Positions 37,601-48,939 of a DNA stretch of 64,000 nucleotides are shown piece by piece. The position numbers and the translations under genes are program-made. The notes under the pieces are model-generated. The model did not search any database and was not told where the DNA came from. It worked only from the letters and a program-made list of their open reading frames with translations. Every line of letters begins with the position of its first letter. Within the stretch, counting starts at the first letter, position 1. This DNA comes from Lotus japonicus (lineage: Eukaryota > Streptophyta > Magnoliopsida > Fabales > Fabaceae): positions 3,908,501-3,972,500 of the forward strand of contig NC_080043.1 of the NCBI RefSeq assembly GCF_012489685.1, written 5' to 3'.

Positions 37601-40600
37601 ACGGAATATGAAGTCTTTAACTATCTTGTAATGTCGCAACTCTGCTAATTATCGTGGCTGACTCTCTCCCAAGTAGAAAGAAATTTTTACTTAATCCATT
37701 TTTTTTATGAATTTAGACTAAGAATTTGGTTCAATTGTTGCAGAGAACTGCGGAATAACAATATTTCTGGTTCCATTCCATCCACCATTGGTGAATTACA
37801 AAATTTGACCCAGTTGTGAGTATCATCTGTTTGTGTTTCGTTTTAGATGCATTTGAACATATTAGGTAAACTTGTTTTCTAGGAAGCAAAAACCTTAAAA
37901 ATGTTCTGTTGCTATTCCAGAGTAGGTTTCCAACTCAGTTATTGGCACGATATAACAGATATCATATATTTAAAGAATCAATGATTTCAAAATGAATTAA
38001 CGGAATATCTAAGCTGAGTGATTTCTGATCAGAGCTCAACATGCTCATTAATGGCTTGGTATAAACCTCGTACCCTTTAACTTCAGCTTACTTTTTACAG
38101 TTTCAGTATTTTCATTGGGTCTTGACTCTTGATAGAAAGATTCAACTTCCAAGCTTATTTGTCATATAGATGAGATTGTTATCTTTATTTTACCAAAATT
38201 AAAACAATTATCTGACATTATAGTTATGTTCATCCCAAAAGTGAGTGTGAGATAATCATATGTTTATGCTGGTTCTTGCAGGGATTTAAGTTTCAATAAC
38301 TTCTCAGGACAAATTCCCGGATCAATTTTCAACTTGAGTTCGCTCTCTTTCTTGTAATATTGCTTTTCTAAATTATCGGATATCGATTTGCTGATATGCT
38401 GTCAAACATGGTATAAATGAAGTTTTGGTTTAATCCACTTCCAGGTTTCTTGGAAATAACAAACTTAATGGCATAGTCCCTACGCAGAAAAGTTCATCTC
38501 TTCTCAATATGTTAGTAAGCTTTACCTATATTAATTATGGAGGTGGATGGAGTTTTGATCCCCCCTCTCCACACAGTGTATTGTTTCAGTGCAGGTTGTC
38601 ATTTTATTTGTTTACATATTCAAAAACAAGGACTAACGCATAGAAAACCCCTTTGTTCTTTGAAACTCACCAACATGACTCCATAAGCTCACAAAACCAA
38701 GTATTTTCTTCACATGTATCCAAATTCCAACAGGAGGTCAATATTCATGATTTGGTGTTGCTGTGCTTCAAAGCACAAAGGGTTTTCTGCACTTGACCTA
38801 TAGTAGGAGGGAGTTCCTTGCATTTTGCCTAAAATAATTAGCTATATACATTACTGCTATTTATGATTTTCAAAATTACACCTGCATTTGAATTTGCACG
38901 ACATTACTAAATCAAACTCCTTCCCTATTAGTAAAGATGAAGTTGAACAAAAACAGTGTTATCATACTGAGACAACAGTTACTCAGTTTGCTTACTGGTT
39001 TATGTTAGTTCTATGTCTATTTGGCAAATATGTATATGTATTGGATACTCGGACACCATAGGAAACTACTAGCATGCATATTGCAATTTTTTTTTTCCAC
39101 CAATATGTATGGTATACTGTTGGATAAATGCTAGTGACTAAATACTGCATCACAACACATAAGGGAATTTTAGTTTTACATTCCTCCAAACAAGCTCATC
39201 ATTCGTGTAAAATAGCTATTGTTGTTATTAATAGCTCAAATATTATACCATAAGTTATTCTCTTATGACTTATCTCCAGTTTTCCCTCTATTTCAGAAAG
39301 ACCTGACTATTTTTTTTATGATGTCTTATAATGGGGTTTTTTGTTTTTAATGAGATGATATTTATAATATTCTGTTGTATATCTTGCAATAATTTTATCC
39401 ATAGTTCAATTTGCTGGTAGTTTTATATCACTGTGTCATATGTATAATATGTCTTTCCATCATATTGATTTCTACAGGTTCATTACCTCTTTAGTTGTAC
39501 TTGTTAATGTAGCAGTTTATCAACTCATGTTCATATTCAACTAAGGCTCTTAATGCTACGCTAGTTTCAATTAGAACCCTTCATTAGTCATTTATTGTCT
39601 TTCGTTTTGTTTGAATGAATGTGCTTGCAGAGACTTGTCATACAATGATCTAACAGGGAGCTTCCCCTCTTGGGTAAATGAACAAAATTTACAGCTGTAA
39701 GTATTGTGATTCTTTTCTTTATCCATTTACAGATTAATTTTCCATAGTTTCAAAAGTCTCCAGCATTACCTTTTGACATGAGCTAGTGTCTTTATTGCTC
39801 AAATTAGGGAAAACTCCCTTCATTACAAATACAACTAGCAGAAGTTCGAGGGTTTCCAATGCCCAAAGGCTCTATACTCTCTCAACCGACTAACCTCCAT
39901 CCCTCTCAACCCCTCTTCCTATGTACAGAGACACTAACATTGACTAAATAACTAACAAACTAACTATTATTCGATTAACTAATATTACTAACTATATCAC
40001 TTTTTAACTTTCCTGTAAGCTAGATGCTTTATGTATTCAACTCTTTATGTACATCATATTTTCTTATTTGAAATTTACAATTAAGACCAGTTTTCATAAT
40101 ATTTATTCTTGATAATTTGATAACCTTATATCCTGAATTTGAATTATTTGTATTTTAAAACTTTGTCCTTTCAGTTACGGTTCAATAATATTTGTTTTGT
40201 ATTTAGTTTTTCTATTAACAATGATCTTGTTTACACTAATGGTTTCTTAGTATTCATTTTAATAATTCCTAAAAGTCAGCAACACAATCTCAAGCACTAA
40301 ATATGAGCACTGTGAGTAAAGGAAGGAAAATGTGAAATTTATTTGTGAAACAAAAATGTTCATAATACCAACTATATTTGTAAGAGAGGAAACTGAACCG
40401 AGTACTAAAACAAGTAAGTAACATTTAATTTCTTTAGTATTTTCATTCATTAATATCATGGTTACAGTAGAAACTTTCATATTTTGTTCATTCCTTACAC
40501 CAAAATAGTAAAATCTTTCATGTCTCTTTCTTCTTCTAATAGTCAAGTCAACTAAATTTTAATTCATATCTGGACTCAAATATTGAAAAATAAGATAATA

Positions 40601-43600
40601 GCTTGGTTGAAGTTTAGCTCTAAATCTGTTATAAAGATTACTTAAATCTTTTTCTGATTTCTTTATTGTGTATGTGCGCGCGAGTGTGAAACTAATATTA
40701 TGATATTTTTGGGCTATTGATATGCAGGAACTTAGTGGCCAACAACTTCACAATTGAAAATTCAAATAGCAGGTAATTTTATATAGGTTCTTTAATGTTG
40801 ATTGTTTAAGTAGCTTTTAAAAGATTAATGAACATAATTTCATATTTTGGGTATTAATGTGAATATGTGATTATTCAGTCAAGATTGATAGGCTCGTTGC
40901 AACCCTTATATTTTCATTTTTTACAATCTTCTCGTCCATCTGACAAATTATTCTTTCAAGTATAAAAATACTGCATCTTGCTATTGTCCGGTGTCCCTAT
41001 TATTTCTCATCCTCTGCTATTGTCATGTTTCTATTATATGTTCATCATTTGCCCATTAGATACAACTTAGCTTGTGTCATGCTTATTTCATATGTTCATG
41101 AATTGTTTCACTGGATACAACTTAGCTTGTGTTATGTTTATGTTGTGTTCATTGATTTCTGTATTAGTTGCTGTGTTCATTAATTAATTTATGCACGTTA
41201 TTTTTCCAATATTGATGTTAAGAAGTCCACATTGACTAGAGATATGACCAAATGAGTGATTATAAAGGATATAACAACCCTCACCTCTAAGCTAGCTTTT
41301 GGGGGTAGAGTTAGGCGGGCCTAACCCAAATTCTAAAATGGTATCAGAACCTATTCTAAATTGGTTTAGTGGAGACCATCCATATATGCGCAACCCACAA
41401 ACATTCATTCATGCAAATTCCCCACTTCAGATGTCTAACCCTAGGTGTGAGGGGGTGTGTTGAGAAGTCTCACATTGACTAAAAATATGGCCAAATAAGT
41501 GTATAAAGGGTAGAACAAACCTCGCCTCTAATGTAGCTTTTGGGGGTAGAGTTAAGCCTAACCCAAATTCTAAAATGGTATCAAAGCTATTCTAGATCAG
41601 TTTTGTGGAGACCACCCATATATGAGCATCCTGCAAATGTTCATTCCTGCAAATTTCATACTTTAGATATCTAACCTTGAGCGTGAGGGGGTGTGTTGGA
41701 AAGTCTCATATTGACTAAGGATATGGTCAAATAAGTGTATAAATGGTAGAACAACCCTCGCCTCTAAGGTAGCTTTTGGGGTAGAGTTAGGCCTAACCCA
41801 AATTCTAAGAATTGATATTACAACTGTTGTCACTAGATGATGAAGAACTTTTGTTATAATGATTTACTATTTCAAACGGAATTTTACGATTTGGATAGTT
41901 ATAGCAAAGATTAGTCTCTGGTTGACAATTTTGGCATGTCAACACAATTTTGTGATTAAATATGAATTTCGGAATAAAATGAAATAAACCATGAGATTAT
42001 ACCTTTTTATCCTGTAGAAATGTTTCTCACCTTGTTACAATTAACCAAACAAATGGTTAACTAAGTTAATACAAGATCACCAATTAACCACTCTTTACAC
42101 TTTGTTAGCACTTTTTTGGTTAATTTTTCTAAACTTCAAAGATTTCCTCACAGGAAGCCTGAATTTGTAGTTCTCATAACTATTTTGGGTTCTGGGTAAA
42201 AGTCTTCTCACTGAAGTAGTTATACATTATATATTAGTGTTTTGTTCTCTGTTTGGAAAATTCATTGGTGCACCATCTTTTGTGGACACAACTTGAATAT
42301 CACTGAATTTTTTTCATTTGAAGGAGTTCATTTTTTTACTGCCGCCATTAACTATAAAATATAAATTGTTTATTGTTTAAAGCCATATAATTTTATTCTT
42401 GGCTGGAACACAACTTTTCTTTTGCAGTGGTTTGCCTACTGGGCTTAACTGTCTCCAGAAAAATTTTCCTTGCAATAGTGGTGCTGGAAGATGTAAGTTT
42501 AAGTTTAAGCTAGTTTGTTGTCTAAGGCACTAAATTGAGAAGAAATCATAATCTCAAATAAATTGTTAAGATTATTAATTATTGTTGATATCGTAAATAC
42601 AAACCAAAATTTGAACTCCAATGAGACATAATTTGATGTTCTTTCTCATTCGAATTTTACACATGTTAATAGAAACATTCTGTCGTGCTTCTCCACTATT
42701 TCTCACCCTCTTCCTATGATCATCTCCTTTCCTGTCATCGCACAATTCCCCCACTCCAATCCACCTTATTTTTTTCTCTAGTAAAGGCCCATCAAATCAT
42801 TTTCTGTTATGGTCAGATATATGTTGAAATCTGTCATTTAACTTTCAAGCTATTACTTGCTGATAAAGATTCACTCTTATGTTTATCATTCTTCTACAAG
42901 ATAAAGATTCATTAAGTTAACTTCAATCTGTTTTTTACTCTGCCACCAGTCCAACATCATTTGTTTTTTATCTTTTTATTAATGCCATCCTTGACATTCA
43001 TTGGACTTACATGAATAAACTTCTTATGAATTTCTTGCTTTATCTTAAATTATATGAACTAAAGCCCATATTCACTTATGGATCAAGCTTTACTTATGAT
43101 TTTATGCAGATTCTGATTTTACCATCAAGTGTGGTGGTCCCCAAATTACATCCGTAGATGGAACTGTGTATCAAATGGATAATGACACACTTGGTCCTGC
43201 TAAATACTTTGTTACTGATACAAATAGATGGGCCGTTAGTAATGTTGGGTTATTTACTGGGAACAATAATCCTCTATACAAAAGTTTTGTGTCTAATCAG
43301 TTCACCGGTACTTTGGACACAGAGCTCTTCCAAACAGCCCGACTCTCTGCATCATCACTAAGATATTATGGCCTGGGGCTGGAAAATGGCTTTTACAACA
43401 TCACCCTCCAATTTGCAGAAACAGCTATTCTGGATTCTACCACGTCCACATGGAAAAGCCGTGGGAGACGGGTTTTTGATATTTATATCCAGGTACTTGT
43501 GTCGTTATCAAAATATTTAAAAAGAATAATGATGGTGGGGGCATGTGTATCTTAAATGGGCCATGGAACAATCTAAATTGCAACAATCTAAATTAAGTTA

Positions 43601-46600
43601 TACTCAAGTAATTTACATAAGATATCACTGAGTTTATTTCACCTGCATCCTAATTTACCACTGTAAAGCTGAACCTTTCAGGTTTATTTGTTTGTTTCTT
43701 TGGTAATATCACATTGCAAAAATTATAAATTTTATTTCTAGATAAAAAAAATCATGAAGTTAGAATATTTTTTGTTTTTGTTTAATTATTCAAGTTATTA
43801 AATTTCAAGTGATTTTTATACTAGTGTATTTTGTTATGCTCACTTGGAGCCATTTTCTAAGAGTAATAGCTTATTGCTTTTTGACTAGTTACAATCCAAC
43901 ATTATATACAAATTATGAACGTATTAAAATTTCAACTAAAATCAATGGTTACAATCCTGTATTTTTCTGTTGTCCCAATCAACTTCGTAGTACTGAATGA
44001 TTGTTGGAGTTAAATATTTTTAATCTGCACTGTGCCATTATTCCAGGGAAAATTAGACAAGTGCTTGAGAGCCACTATTTTCTTGCTTTCTATTAGCTTC
44101 ATTTCTTTTTCCTTTTTCAATATTCCAGGGTACTCGTGTTTTGAAGGATTTTAACATACAAAAGGAAGCTGGGGGCGTCTCTTACAGAGCTGTCCTCAAA
44201 CGATTCAGGTTTGAAGTGAAAGAAAACTATCTGGAGATTCATCTCTTTTGGGCTGGGAAAGGGACTTGCTGCATACCTGCTCAAGGTACATATGGGCCCT
44301 TGATTCAAGCCATCAGTGCTATCCCAGGTAAAACTTTGAAATAGTTAGCAGTTCAGAAGTTTATTTACTGACTTTTCACAATGTAATATCTTATCAGAAA
44401 AAAATGTCCTACTTCGTATTTCTAATAGTGTGCTTGTACTGTATAGATTTCATCCCAACTGTCAGTAACAAACCTCCAAGCAGTGGAAATAGTAAAACTG
44501 GTCTAATCATTGGTATTGTTGTGGGTGTTGGAGTTGTAAGCTTTCTGTCAATTTTTGCTGTTTTCTATTTCATTCAGAGAAGAAAGCGCCTTCTTGATGA
44601 TGAAGGTAAATAAATTTTATCAATATAATGTATATTATGTTTCTCTGACTATTTAAATTATTCTCCTGCATATTCATTAATGATATTCTAATTGGTGGCA
44701 TATTTTAAGATCTAGGGGGACATACCTTATTTATATTTTTATAAAACAGAAGGTCAAATGTTCACTTTTAGCATATATTCTACATGTTCAGATTTTTGAA
44801 TCTTAATGAAACCAGAAGAAAAGCAGAAAGAAATGATTGTATTCCTCATAAAAATCCAATATTATAGACATTTTATGTGCCTTTCTGCTATCTGATTTCA
44901 TATGTTAGTCTAGAACATTCTGATAAAACTGGAGGGTGTAAGTTTTCCAACTTGAATGAGTAGAAAATCACGCATCATCCCCAGCTTCAACAAAATAAGT
45001 TTCGGCTTATCCAACCTTAACCATTGTTAATGTTTAATTTTGCAGATCTTTTAGGTATGGATACAAAGCCATACACTTTTAGCTATTCTGAGTTAAAGAA
45101 TGCTACAAATGACTTCAATATTGACAACAAGCTTGGAGAAGGAGGTTTTGGACCTGTTTATAAGGTGAATACTCTCTCTGAATTAGAAATAATGGTCATA
45201 TGCTACTTCATAAAAGGTTATCATTGTCCACACAATTTCAAATGATACTCAGGGAAACTAGCATATTTAGGCTTCGTTTGGATCGGGGGAAGGGGATGAG
45301 ATGGAGTGGAATGGAGGGGATGGAGGAAGAGGTCCCTTGTTTGTATTATTTAGAAGTGCATGAAACTGACTGGAACCCAGTGGATTACATTCTATTAGAT
45401 ACTACTCCTTTCCCTCACTTTTGCTCCCCCAAATTTGGGAGGAATGGAATGGAACAAAATGACGCTAAACCATTAAAATTATAATATTACTGGTTTACCC
45501 TCACTGTAACCTCAACGATCATGACTTCTATATATGTTATCATAATCGGTTGTCAAATATAAAGCAAATTCACTATCATGCACACTCCTATATCTACTTC
45601 TATTGGATGTTCTCAATGGTAGGAAGCCTGAAAACGGTATCAAAGAATAGGTTCAAGTGGATGATTAGTTGATTAGTACTACTAGCTGTAATCTTTTAAT
45701 CTGATATTGACACAAAAACCAACAGTAGAGAATTTTAATTCCAACTCAAAGCTTGATTTATTTGATTACATACACGTACATATCACATTGGAATGGATCT
45801 TATTTAACATATTTCAGCGAATTTTAATTCCAACTGTTGTAAATAAGGAATTAATATAAGAATTATTTAGGATTAGTCTTCTTCTATATAATGTAATTAC
45901 CCTTTGTATTCTGATTAAGAAATAATAATACAATTTCTCCTATTCAAGTCCAACTCATGACTTCCATGATTGTTCTGTCCAAGAATGTGTAAATTAATAT
46001 TTTTATAATAAGGGTAATATAGGAATGAAAATATTATACTTCATTCTTTTCCGTTAACTATCTAATTAATGGGAGTGGTAAATTTATTCCATTCCATCAT
46101 AAAATGTTCAAACAATGAAAAAGGTACTTTTATTTCATTCAGTTCCATTCCGCTCCATTATGTTCCACTAATCCAAACATATCCTTAGGATTTCAGCTTG
46201 TAATTTTATGGATAAATATAATTCCATCTCACAAAATACAATTGTAGAAGTTTTCAAAAAAATTAATGATGATAGTTGATTACTGTTTATCTTTGATTTT
46301 TATATGTCATAATGTACTTAATTAGTAAATTATATAATTTAATGACTTGCTAGTGGTTCTTCTTACAACCTCTGCCAGTGCTAGTAGTTTTATTTTGTTG
46401 ATGAAATTGGCTAGGTTTCATTCTAATATGCAATGTTTGAGCCTAAGACTAGAACTAAATCCATTCTTCAAAAGAATGTAATTTTTCCGTTTTGTTCTTG
46501 CAGGGGATACTCAATGATGGAACAGTTATTGCTGTGAAACAACTATCAGTAGGATCCCATCAAGGAAAGAGTCAGTTCATAGCTGAGATTGCGACTATAT

Positions 46601-48096
46601 CTGCTGTACAACATCGTAATCTTGTCAAATTATATGGATGTTGCATTGAAGGGAGTAAAAGGCTTCTTGTCTACGAGTATCTAGAAAATAAGAGTCTTGA
46701 TCAAGCATTATTTGGTATGAGAACATGATAATTTCAAGTGTGTGTATGTGTGTGCATATATGTATGCCTGCTTACTTTCTTTCTCATTACTCTTTTTAAT
46801 AATTAAGTACATGTGTTGGCTCATTTGGACAGGAAAAGTTTTATCCCTCAACTGGTCCACGCGCTACGATATATGCTTGGGTGTTGCACGAGGTTTAACT
46901 TATTTACATGAAGAGTCACGACTCCGTATTGTACACCGTGATGTGAAGGCTAGCAATATTCTGCTTGATCATGAGCTGGTCCCGAAAATATCTGATTTTG
47001 GTTTGGCCAAATTATATGATGATAAAAAGACCCACATAAGCACTCGTGTGGCTGGGACAATGTGAGTCATCATCTACACTTGACCATCTTGGATTAGTTT
47101 CATGATCTTATCTATACTTTTATCTGTTTATGGTTTGGTTTCATTTCTTTTATAACACTAAATTTTCAATATACTCTAAACCTCATGATGTAGTGGATAT
47201 CTTGCACCGGAGTATGCCATGCGTGGACACCTTACAGAGAAAGCAGATGTTTTTTCCTTTGGGGTTATGGCTCTAGAGTTAGTTAGTGGGAGGCCAAATT
47301 CTGATGCAAGTTTGGAAGGAGAGAAGATATATCTTCTGGAATGGGTAAGCAAAGCTGCTTCTGCTTCCTATGAATATTTTTCGAAAAACTGAATGAACAC
47401 TGATCAAAGTTAGTTCATGTTCTCTGCGGCTCTCTGCTGCAAAATCTTGACCATTGATTTTTATATTTAATGGTTCAGATTGATTCATAAAAGGTTAAAT
47501 TGGTCAAAACTTTTATGCACTTGCCTGTTTGCTGTTGCACAGGCTGCAAGGGCAGCAGAGGATCCGAATTCGTATCCCTAGCATTTATCTTAATTATAGA
47601 TATATTATACATTTTTATAGACAAATGTTAGTTGTTGGTAATGTTACACATATCTTTCAAAAAATGTTATGCATAAAAAACCTTGCTTATTGTTATTAGT
47701 ATTTTCGTGTCATAGGCTTGGCAGCTTCATGAAAAAAACAGCGTAACTGATCTGGTAGATCCTGGACTCTCCGAATTCAACAAGGAAGAAGCAAGACGCG
47801 TTGTGGGAATAGCACTTTTGTGCACTCAAACATCGCCATCTTTGCGGCCATCAATGTCGCGTGTGGTGGCAATGCTTTCAGGAGATATTGAAGTGAGTAC
47901 TGTAACTTCAAGGCCAGGATACTTGACTGACTGGAAATTTGATGATGTGTCCAGCTTTATGACCGACATTACGACCAAAGCAACAGATGGAAGTTATTAC
48001 AATTCAACAGCAAGTACCAGCATGGTTGGTGGTGCAGACCATTCACCAATAGATCCTTCTACAGCTATACTTCATGATCTGAATGATGGTAGGTGA
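28272..48096 (+). CDS. LRR-malectin receptor-like kinase (LRR-VIII-2 type), 24 exons, 1030 aa
   Basis: This is a plasma-membrane receptor kinase of the Arabidopsis At1g56120/At1g56140 type; the ligand is unknown. Exons: 28272-28380, 33524-33713, 33840-33911, 34340-34411, 34501-34572, 35694-35765, 37016-37087, 37171-37242, 37407-37478, 37556-37627, 37744-37815, 38282-38353, 38445-38510, 39631-39696, 40728-40772, 42428-42492, 43110-43492, 44129-44327, 44447-44605, 45046-45164, 46504-46714, 46833-47061, 47194-47344, 47716-48096. They sum to 3093 nt, open throughout with GT-AG junctions. A signal peptide (about 1-25) precedes LRRs, most encoded by 72-bp phase-2 exons. The malectin domain covers residues 421-614 and the transmembrane helix about 633-657. 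The kinase has [10 protein letters not shown] ending at 707, K719, HRD 812-814 and DFG 832-834, so it is an intact RD kinase. Intron 1 is 5.1 kb. Confidence 0.95.
28652..28689 (+). repeat. (TA)n microsatellite in intron 1
   Basis: A run of about 19 TA dinucleotides lies in intron 1 of the receptor kinase. It is non-coding and likely length-variable. Confidence 0.9.
28780..28988. mobile_element. hAT-type MITE (209 bp) in intron 1
   Basis: The terminal inverted repeats are CAGGGCCGGC and GCCGGCCCTG, flanked by a perfect 8-bp duplication acaacggt at 28772-28779 and 28989-28996. Eight-base duplications with CAGGG ends indicate the hAT superfamily. It is the same family as the element at 51167-51374, in the opposite orientation. 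Confidence 0.9.
29221..29731. mobile_element. Non-autonomous hAT element (511 bp) in intron 1
   Basis: The ends are tAGTGGCGG and CCGCCACTG (first base mutated), flanked by the perfect 8-bp duplication catgtggg at 29213-29220 and 29732-29739. No transposase frame is present. It includes a tRNA-like stretch with GGTTCGATTCCC near 29410, which I read as an internal motif rather than a tRNA gene. Confidence 0.85.
30746..32482. mobile_element. Pack-MULE-like element (1737 bp) in intron 1
   Basis: Long inverted ends of about 180 bp begin GGGTTAATCATCTAATAGG on the left and end CCTATTAGATGATTAACCC on the right. The flanks are tacaattaa (30737-30745) and tataattaa (32483-32491), a 9-bp duplication with one mismatch. 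There is no transposase. The GC-richer interior holds what looks like captured gene sequence: a urease C-terminal fragment on the minus strand and perhaps a second fragment at about 31095-31341. This fits the Pack-MULE class. Confidence 0.82.
31853..32044 (-). pseudogene. Captured urease C-terminal fragment inside the MULE
   Basis: On the minus strand an open frame (32074-31685, 129 codons) contains the stretches [26 protein letters not shown] and, before them, [11 protein letters not shown] and VEAVNN. From memory of the family these match the closing region of plant urease, the nickel enzyme that hydrolyses urea ([20 protein letters not shown], then DPETYTV). Only about 60 residues correspond, lying after the active-site residues, so the fragment has no enzymatic role. 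It runs antisense to the host receptor kinase, within its intron 1. The rest of the frame towards 31685 is not recognised. Confidence 0.65.
32800..33240 (+). repeat. CCA/CCG-rich low-complexity tract in intron 1
   Basis: Imperfect CCA, CAC and ACC triplets dominate about 440 bp. They open long Thr/Pro/His-rich frames on the plus strand and Val/Gly-rich ones on the minus strand that are not genes. The tract may sit inside a degenerate element between about 32570 (GAGCTTGTTTGGTA) and 33355 (ACCAAACATTG), but those ends match poorly. Confidence 0.75.
34051..34154 (+). mobile_element. tRNA-derived SINE-like repeat in intron 3
   Basis: TAGCTCAAGTGGTATGAGC resembles a pol III A box, and GGATCGATCCCT 35 bases later resembles a B box. 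The unit ends CTTTCCGATGTCAAAAAA. Relatives occur inverted at 55261-55366 and inside two repeat units near 59767 and 60067. Confidence 0.5.
35875..35930 (+). mobile_element. 3' tail of an RTE-like LINE in intron 6
   Basis: The string CACTTAGTGGGATAAGGCTT followed by a TTG-rich tail (35905-35930) looks like the 3' end of a common plant retroposon with a (TTG)n tail. Only the end is recognisable. The family assignment is from memory and weak. Confidence 0.35.
41216..41810 (+). mobile_element. Tandem TRIM retrotransposon (LTR-int-LTR-int-LTR) in intron 15
   Basis: Three short direct repeats of 116-123 bp (41216-41338, 41458-41575, 41695-41810), starting TGTTRRGAAGTC or TGTTGGAAAGTC, are separated by two internal pieces of about 120 bp. 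Each internal piece opens with a primer-binding-site-like TGGTATCARARC (41339 and 41576) and ends with a purine tract GTGAGGGGG before the next repeat. A 5-bp duplication, attga, flanks the whole (41211-41215 and 41811-41815). With no coding capacity and LTRs this short, it is a terminal-repeat retrotransposon in miniature. It lies in the sense orientation of the receptor-kinase gene. Confidence 0.85.
45270..46184. mobile_element. PIF/Harbinger (Tourist-like) element (915 bp) in intron 20
   Basis: The ends GGCTTCGTTTGGAT and ATCCAAACATATCC are inverted and flanked by TTA (45267-45269 and 46185-46187), the target of PIF/Harbinger elements. There is no coding capacity that I recognise. Subterminal ATGGAGTGGAATGGA-type motifs recur inverted near the right end. 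Confidence 0.65.
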
Positions 48097-48362
48097 GAAT
48101 TGCGTGTATTCTTTAGTGTTCTTGACAGAGTGTACAATATGATGAGTGCTTCAAATATTTTCGTTTCCTTTTTACTTTTAATTTTCCATCTTCTTTTGAC
48201 CTTTGTTGCATTCTAAATGCCACCTGATTTTGTAATGTAAGTAAATATCTCTATTACTTTTCATTTTAATTTATAAGGTTGCATGGATTGTTACCATCAA
48301 ATTGTGTTTAACTAACATACATATATGTGCACTGTAACAATGGTGTGTACCGCAAGCACTAG

Positions 48363-48513
48363 CCCGTATGGATATCCGTTAGAAAGTATGAAAACAGAAA
48401 AATAACACATTTTGAAGCACTTTTTGTTCAAGCACACATCCCCCGAGTAATACAAAAGTTCCCTGAGATGTGTTACTTCCGTTTTCATACTTTCTGATCG
48501 GTATCCAAACAGT
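48363..48513. repeat. Hairpin-forming foldback MITE
   Basis: The left arm around 48366-48411 (GGATATCCGTTAGAAAGTAT, then GAAAAC and ACACAT) is matched inverted by the right arm ending GTTTTCATACTTTCTGATCGG and TATCC at about 48511. The pairing covers some 45 bp with few mismatches and a loop of about 50 bases. Superfamily unknown. A hairpin of this kind could give small RNAs if transcribed. Confidence 0.6.
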
Positions 48514-48814
48514 CAAATAAAGTTATATGTGGTATATGAGGCATTTGCAATGTTAAAAAGCAACTGCTTCTTTTCTTTTTCATCAACAAGCTTGGGAGCT
48601 TGTCAAAGCATCCTCTCTTTTCAGAATGATACTCTGGAGAATCAGGTCCTTGATTTTCTTTTTCCAGAGTATGTCAATGTGTCCAACTGAAGCTAGGATC
48701 ACTAGGTATTTATTAAGAGGGATTTGAGAATTTACACAACCAATTGTCATTTGGGAGCAAATGAGTAGATCATTTTTTAGTTTATTTAATCACGTGTGAT
48801 AGGTAATCTAGTTA

Positions 48815-48939
48815 GAGCATATTTGGATAGGTGGTGAAAACCACGCTGAAGTTAAAATTACGGTGGATAGACAAAAGCAACTTCTCTTAGCTTTTGTGGC
48901 TGTCCATCGTGATTTTTCACCGAATATCAAAATACGCAC
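48815..48939. mobile_element. Tourist-like MITE (125 bp)
   Basis: The ends GAGCATATTTGGATA and an inverted AATATCAAAATACGC are flanked by TTA (48812-48814 and 48940-48942). The interior is almost fully palindromic, with GGTGGTGAAAA and TTTTTCACC arms. This fits a PIF/Harbinger-derived MITE. Confidence 0.6.

Noticed and set aside
47543..47582. Possible extra exon after GCACAG (AARAAEDPN)
   Set aside because: It is not needed: exon 23 joins directly to 47716 in phase 0, giving the conserved [11 protein letters not shown] kinase sequence.
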